Shown one piece after another: positions 59,535-64,000 of a DNA stretch of 64,000 nucleotides (position 1 is its first letter; every line of letters starts with the position of its first letter). The notes beneath the pieces are model-generated. The model ran no database searches and was not told the DNA's origin. It saw only the letters and a list, made by a program, of their open reading frames with translations. The translations under genes were made by a program, and so were the position numbers. Where the stretch lies: assembly GCA_963798195.1 (NCBI GenBank), contig CAWCSF010000010.1:992001-1056000 (forward strand), in the 5' to 3' direction. This stretch comes from CAVSRC01 sp963798195 (GTDB lineage Bacteria; Pseudomonadota; Alphaproteobacteria; Rhizobiales; Kaistiaceae).

Positions 59535-61361
59535 TCACTCCACCGTCACGGACTTCGCCAGGTTCCGCGGCTGGTCAACATCCGTGCCTAAAATGACGGC
59601 AGTATGATAGGCGAGAAGTTGTACGGGAACCGCGTAGATCAGCGGCGTCACCGTGGCTGGCATTTCGGGGAGAATCAGCGTTTCGAGCGCGCTGATCGAA
59701 GCAGCGTCCCGTCCCTTCTCGTCCGTGACGAGAATGATTCGGCCGCCCCGTGCCGCCACTTCCTGCATGTTCGAGACGGTCTTTTCGAAGATGTGGTCGT
59801 AGGGCGCGATCACCACAACCGGCATCTCCTCGTCGATCAGCGCGATCGGCCCATGCTTCAGCTCGCCGGCGGCGTAGCCCTCGGCATGGATGTAGGAGAT
59901 CTCCTTCAGCTTCAGCGCGCCTTCCAGCGCGATCGGATAGCTGGTGCCGCGACCGAGATAGAGCACGTGGTGAACATGGGAGAGTTCCCGCGCCAGCGCC
60001 TCGATCTTCGGCTCCAGCCGCAACGCCTCGCTCATCAGGCGCGGCACTTCGCTGAGCGCCGTCACCAGCTTCTCCTCGTCCGCGGCAGAAAGGTTGCCGC
60101 GCGCCCTTCCCGCTGCGACAGCGAGCGAGGCCAGCACCGAGAGCTGGCAAGTGAACGCCTTGGTGGAAGCGACGCCGATCTCGGCGCCGGCCAGCGTCGG
60201 CAGAACGAAATCCGCTTCGCGCGCAATGGTCGACTCGCGAACGTTGACCACCGCCGCGACCTTCTGGCCCTGTGCCTTGGCGTAGCGGAGCGATGCCAGC
60301 GTGTCGGCCGTCTCGCCGGACTGCGAAATGACAATCGACAGCCCGTTCTTGGTCAGCGGCTGCTCGCGGTAGCGGAACTCGGACGCGATATCGATGTCGA
60401 CCGGCAGGCGCGCGAAGCGCTCGAACCAGTACTTGGCGACGAGTCCGGAGAAGAACGCCGTTCCACAGGCAGTGATCGAAATCCGGTCGAGTTCGGTAAA
60501 GTCGATCCTGAAGTCCTCTGGCAGCGCGCAACGCCCGGTGCTGAAATCGAGATAATGCGACAGCGTGTGGCCGACGACCTCCGGCTGCTCGTGGATTTCC
60601 TTCGCCATGAAGTGGCGATAGTTGCCGCGGTCGACCAGCAGGCTCGATGCCACCGTCCGCACGATCGGCCGCTCCACCTTCGCGCCGCTCTCGTCGTGAA
60701 TGGTGGCGCCATCCCGGGTCAGCACGGCCCAGTCGCCATCGTCGAGATAGGCGACGCGGTCGGTGAACGACGCCAGCGCGATCGCGTCTGAGCCGAAATA
60801 CATCTCATTGTCGCCATAGCCTATGGCGAGCGGACTGCCGCGGCGGGCTCCGATCATCAGGTTGTCTTCGCCCTCGAAGATGATCGCCAGCGCGAACGCG
60901 CCGCGCAGGCGTCCGAGAGCCTGTTCCACGGCGGCAACCGGCGTCATGCCGCTGTCGAGGTTGCGGGTAATCAGGTGGGCGACGACCTCGGTATCGGTCT
61001 GCGTCTCAAAGCGCGCGCCGCACGCGGTCAGTTCGTCGCGCAGTTCGCGAAAATTCTCGATGATGCCGTTGTGGACGAGCGCCAGCTTGCCGGTGGCATG
61101 CGGATGGGCGTTCACCTCGGTCGGCGCGCCATGCGTCGCCCAGCGCGTGTGGCCGATTCCGGTGTGGCCGGCGAGCGGCTTGCGGTCCAGCTTCTCTTCG
61201 AGATTGCGGAGTTTGCCCTCGGCGCGACGCCGCGTCAGGTGCCCCTTCTCGAGCGTCGCCACGCCGGCTGAATCGTATCCGCGATACTCAAGCCGCTTCA
61301 GCGCATCGACCAGGAGCGGTGCCACCGGTCCGCTGCCAAGGATGCCGACAATTCCGCACAT
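59535..61361 (-). CDS. glmS: Glutamine-fructose-6-phosphate aminotransferase (608 aa)
   Basis: Makes glucosamine-6-phosphate from fructose-6-phosphate and glutamine, the entry to UDP-GlcNAc. Cys2 of MCGIVGILG is the glutaminase nucleophile; residues 1-220 form the class II amidotransferase domain, then two SIS domains (ACGTAFFSGLVAKYW, QSGETADTLASLRYAK; GRGTSYPIALEGALKLKEIS), ending LAKSVTVE. Full length and unbroken. glmU ends 157 bp upstream on the same strand. No glmS ribozyme is evident. Confidence 0.98.
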   Translation of the reverse strand: MCGIVGILGSGPVAPLLVDALKRLEYRGYDSAGVATLEKGHLTRRRAEGKLRNLEEKLDRKPLAGHTGIGHTRWATHGAPTEVNAHPHATGKLALVHNGIIENFRELRDELTACGARFETQTDTEVVAHLITRNLDSGMTPVAAVEQALGRLRGAFALAIIFEGEDNLMIGARRGSPLAIGYGDNEMYFGSDAIALASFTDRVAYLDDGDWAVLTRDGATIHDESGAKVERPIVRTVASSLLVDRGNYRHFMAKEIHEQPEVVGHTLSHYLDFSTGRCALPEDFRIDFTELDRISITACGTAFFSGLVAKYWFERFARLPVDIDIASEFRYREQPLTKNGLSIVISQSGETADTLASLRYAKAQGQKVAAVVNVRESTIAREADFVLPTLAGAEIGVASTKAFTCQLSVLASLAVAAGRARGNLSAADEEKLVTALSEVPRLMSEALRLEPKIEALARELSHVHHVLYLGRGTSYPIALEGALKLKEISYIHAEGYAAGELKHGPIALIDEEMPVVVIAPYDHIFEKTVSNMQEVAARGGRIILVTDEKGRDAASISALETLILPEMPATVTPLIYAVPVQLLAYHTAVILGTDVDQPRNLAKSVTVE

Positions 61362-61485
61362 TCGCCCTCACTCCCGATTCCCGCCACGCGCCGGATCATG
61401 TAGCGGCCCGGCCGCATCTTGCGGAAATCACAAGCTGTTTCGCTGCTGTCATACGACAGATGCGTTCACGAACGGTGACGATTGC

Positions 61486-61499
61486 GGTTAATTGGTTAA
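61486..61499. promoter_or_regulatory. Tandem TTAACC hexamers upstream of glmS
   Basis: Two direct TTAACC copies (read on the minus strand) with an 8-bp period lie in the 156-bp glmU-glmS gap, 125 bp before the glmS start. TTAACC resembles a CtrA half-site, but the spacing differs from TTAA-N7-TTAA. Listed as a low-confidence regulatory candidate. Confidence 0.2.
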
Positions 61500-61517
61500 G
61501 TCGGGCGAAGGGCCACG

Positions 61518-62882
61518 TCAGCCGGCCTTGGGCTTGCCCTGAGCCCGCGCCTCGCGCTTCTTCTCGCGGAATTTGCGCGCCCATTCCGGCTTGTCGACTT
61601 GCTGGCCGCGCGCCACGGCCAGTGCGTCCGGAGCAACGTCGCGGCTGATGACGCTGCCCGCGGCCACGCTGGCGCCATCGCCGATCGTGACCGGGGCCAC
61701 CAGCACCGCATTCGACCCGATGGAGACGTTCGCCCCGATCTCGGTGTGGAACTTGTCGAAGCCGTCGTAATTCGCGGTGATCGTGCCGGCGCCGATATTG
61801 GTGGCCGCGCCGACATGGGCGTCGCCGATATAGGCAAGATGATTGGCCTTGGCGCCGTCATCCAGACGCGCGTTCTTCACCTCGACGAAATCGCCGATAT
61901 GGACGTTGGCTCCGATGTCGGCGCCGGCGCGCAGCCGCGCGAAAGGCCCGATAATCGCTCCGCTGGCGATGGTCGCTCCCTCGATGTGACAGTTGGCGCG
62001 GATGGTGACGTTGTCAGCGACGGTGACACCCGGTCCGAAAAACACGTTCGGCTCGAGGCTGACGTCGCGCCCGAGCTTCGTGTCGTGGCTGAACCAGACC
62101 GTGCTCGGCGCGGTCATGGTGACGCCGTCCGCCATCGCCGCATGCCGCGCGCGCCGCTGGAAGATGCCCTCGGCGACGGCAAGCTGGGCGCGATGGTCAA
62201 CGCCAAGAACTTCCTCGGCGTCCCCCTCGATGGCAACCACCTTCAGTTTGCGGCCGTTCGCGAGCCGCACCAGATCGGTGAGGTAGTATTCACGCTTGGC
62301 GTTGTCGTTCTTGATCCTCTTCAGCATCGGCGTGACCGCTTTGGAGAACGCCATGACGCCCGCGTTGCAGAAGCCGATGGCTTTCTCGTCGGGCGTCGCA
62401 TCACCGAACTCGCGGATCGCGACCAGACGTTTGCCGTCCATGATCAGCCGGCCATAGCGCGCCGGATCGGACGGGCGGAAACCGAGGACGACGAGGTCGG
62501 CGCCGCGCGACAGCGCACCGCGCATCTTCTTCAGCGTCGCCGCCGTCACCAGCGGCGTGTCGCCGTACATCACGAGGATATCGTCTGCATCCGCTGACAA
62601 CGCCTTGCGTGCGGCCAGCACGGCATGGGCTGTGCCCAACCGCTCCTGCTGCACATAAGTCTCCGCGCCGGGCGCTGCCTTCGCCACGAACTTCGCCGTG
62701 GCGTCCGCATTTGGGCCGACCACCACCGCCAGGCGCGTCACGCCGCCGGCCATCGCCGCCTTGAGTACATGGCCGAGCATCGGCAGGCCGGCGACGGTGT
62801 GCATCACCTTGGGCAGCGCCGATTTCATTCGCGTGCCCTCGCCGGCCGCAAGGATGATGGCAAGGCAGGACCGCTTCGGCAT
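61518..62882 (-). CDS. glmU: Bifunctional UDP-GlcNAc pyrophosphorylase/GlcN-1-P acetyltransferase (454 aa)
   Basis: Final two steps to UDP-GlcNAc. The N-terminal nucleotidyltransferase has LAAGEGTRMKSALPKVMHTV. The C-terminal left-handed beta-helix has hexapeptide repeats (VTVADNVTIRANCHIEGATI) and the acetyltransferase sites KANHLAYIGDAHVGAATNIG and TANYDGFDK. The ATG at 62882 starts directly at the conserved N-terminus; an in-frame ATG at 62939 would add 19 unlikely residues. With glmS it forms a two-gene amino-sugar unit. Confidence 0.97.
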   Translation of the reverse strand: MPKRSCLAIILAAGEGTRMKSALPKVMHTVAGLPMLGHVLKAAMAGGVTRLAVVVGPNADATAKFVAKAAPGAETYVQQERLGTAHAVLAARKALSADADDILVMYGDTPLVTAATLKKMRGALSRGADLVVLGFRPSDPARYGRLIMDGKRLVAIREFGDATPDEKAIGFCNAGVMAFSKAVTPMLKRIKNDNAKREYYLTDLVRLANGRKLKVVAIEGDAEEVLGVDHRAQLAVAEGIFQRRARHAAMADGVTMTAPSTVWFSHDTKLGRDVSLEPNVFFGPGVTVADNVTIRANCHIEGATIASGAIIGPFARLRAGADIGANVHIGDFVEVKNARLDDGAKANHLAYIGDAHVGAATNIGAGTITANYDGFDKFHTEIGANVSIGSNAVLVAPVTIGDGASVAAGSVISRDVAPDALAVARGQQVDKPEWARKFREKKREARAQGKPKAG

Positions 62883-62984
62883 GGATGTCCCCGTGGGCTG
62901 GATGGCGGAACTTACGGCCGGTGCCCTGTGGCCGAACAATGGCTCCGGCGGCGCAGGTGGGCATTCTAGCCCTGATTCGCCGTC

Positions 62985-63723
62985 CTAACCGATCTGGCTG
63001 AACACCGGAAAAGTCTCCAGCAGCCAGTACGACACGTCGGCGATGCCGCCCGTGATGAACAGGATGCCGGTCAGCACGAGCAGGCCGCCCATGGCCTTCT
63101 CGACCGTGCCGAGATGCGTGCGGAAGCGCCGCATGAATTGCAGGAACGGCCCGGAGAACAGCCCGGCGATGATGAACGGAATGCCGAGCCCCAGCGAATA
63201 GACCGCGAGCAGCCCTGCGCCGCGCGTCACCGTCTGCTCCGTCCCGGCAACCGCGAGAATGGCGGCCAGCACCGGCCCGATGCACGGCGTCCAGCCGAAC
63301 GCGAACGCCAGGCCCATGACATACGCGCCCACCGGCCCGGCCGCCTGGTTGCGCACCTGCACCCGCGCCTCCCGGCTGAGCAGCGCGATCCGGAACACGC
63401 CGAGGAAGTGCAGGCCCATGATGATGATGACCACCCCGCCCACCACCGACAGCACATCGAGGTGGCTGCGCACCAGTTGGCCCGACGGCCGAGGCGGCTG
63501 CGCCGAGCGCGACGAAGATCGTGGTGAAGCCGAGCACGAACGCGATCGACGAAACGAGAACCGTGCGCTTGGCGACCTGCGTGTCGCCGGTGCCGGTGAG
63601 CTGGTCGAGGCTGACGCCCGCCATATAGCAGAGATATGGCGGCACGAGCGGCAGGACGCAGGGCGAGAGAAACGAAACCAGCCCCGCGAGGGCGGCGCCT
63701 GTATGGGTTACGTCGATTGCCAT
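62985..63723 (-). CDS. CcdA-like cytochrome c biogenesis/thiol transporter, one frameshift
   Basis: Six-helix membrane protein of the DsbD/CcdA family, about 245 residues, that moves reducing equivalents across the inner membrane. SFLSPCVLPLVPPYLCYM holds the first redox cysteine and FGWTPCIGPVLAAILAV the second. One extra base near 63490 interrupts the frame after ASAVG. It starts with MAIDVTHTGAALAG at 63723 and ends with PVFSQIG, 102 bp before the glmU start. Confidence 0.88.
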
Positions 63724-64000
63724 GAAGCCGGGCCGGATCCTCGCTGTCGCCGGCCGGTTTATAGGCGCTCGCCCCCTCTCGCCACAGTCACCTTTGCGAG
63801 AGGCGGGTCGGGCAAATTGCCGCCCTCGGGGGCCGAAATCAGTCCAGAACCTCACCCGGCTTCGGTGGTGGGGGGGCGCCATTGTTCGCGACCGGCGCAG
63901 CCGGTGGGGTGCTCGGCCGCGCTAAAGGCAGCCCGCAAGGCGAGTGGTTGCTACTATTTGGGGTTCACCAAAACCTGCGCGGACGAAGCGCAACTCGCCA
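63724..64000. other. No recognisable gene
   Basis: The last 277 bp hold only a short Arg-rich open frame without a recognisable domain or ribosome-binding site. The stretch probably contains the promoter of the ccdA-like gene and perhaps the start of a gene that runs off the edge; I see nothing that can be named. Confidence 0.5.

Overview
The window is chromosomal DNA from an alphaproteobacterium, most likely Hyphomicrobiales (Rhizobiales). The evidence is the high GC content, the order ntrY-ntrX-trkA-trkH-dat-hfq-hflX-mazG, a phosphatidylcholine synthase, an IalB-family protein, PuuD-type urate oxidation and a CtrA-like box. The genus cannot be named. There is no rRNA, transposase, integrase or CRISPR array. 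The only RNA gene seen is a tRNA-Ser.

Layout. 1-9.1 kb (+): nitrogen two-component system (NtrY end, NtrX), K+ uptake (TrkA/TrkH), D-amino acid transaminase, Hfq, HflX. Between hflX and the convergent mazG lies a one-gene insertion flanked by 300-bp direct repeats. 9.2-17.7 kb (-): metallo-hydrolase, tatD, cation efflux, metG, holB, tmk, dacA, rlpA. 18.0-24.6 kb: tRNA-Ser, a small unknown gene, an MFS transporter, an acetyltransferase remnant, an SMP-30 lactonase and a 1047-residue secreted Cys-rich repeat protein. 24.7-37.7 kb (-): an 11-gene purine uptake and degradation cluster (uraH-xdhABC, four-gene ABC importer, puuD, uraD, allantoate amidohydrolase). 37.8-49 kb: quinone oxidoreductase, MFS, TerC, pcs, a YeeE/YedE pair, a UbiH-like monooxygenase, an AEC permease, hspQ, ialB, a YejA-like binding protein and a FrnE-like protein. 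49-56.2 kb (-): two tandem PAS-GGDEF proteins, mfd, sdhE. 56.6-63.7 kb: recG, a DUF502 protein, glmS, glmU, a CcdA-like protein, then no recognisable gene.

How the genes fit together. The purine cluster forms a nearly complete route: import, hypoxanthine/xanthine to urate (XdhAB with XdhC), urate to 5-hydroxyisourate (PuuD), then OHCU (UraH), then allantoin (UraD), then breakdown of allantoate. Only allantoinase is missing. DacA, RlpA, GlmS and GlmU serve the cell wall. Mfd, RecG and HolB serve DNA maintenance.

Quality caveat. Many genes at about 10.9-16.8 kb and 39.6-56 kb, including the essential metG, tmk and holB, can be read only by changing frame at single-base length differences while protein motifs stay intact. 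I treat these as probable sequence errors rather than pseudogenes and annotate whole genes across the shifts. Their inner boundaries are approximate.
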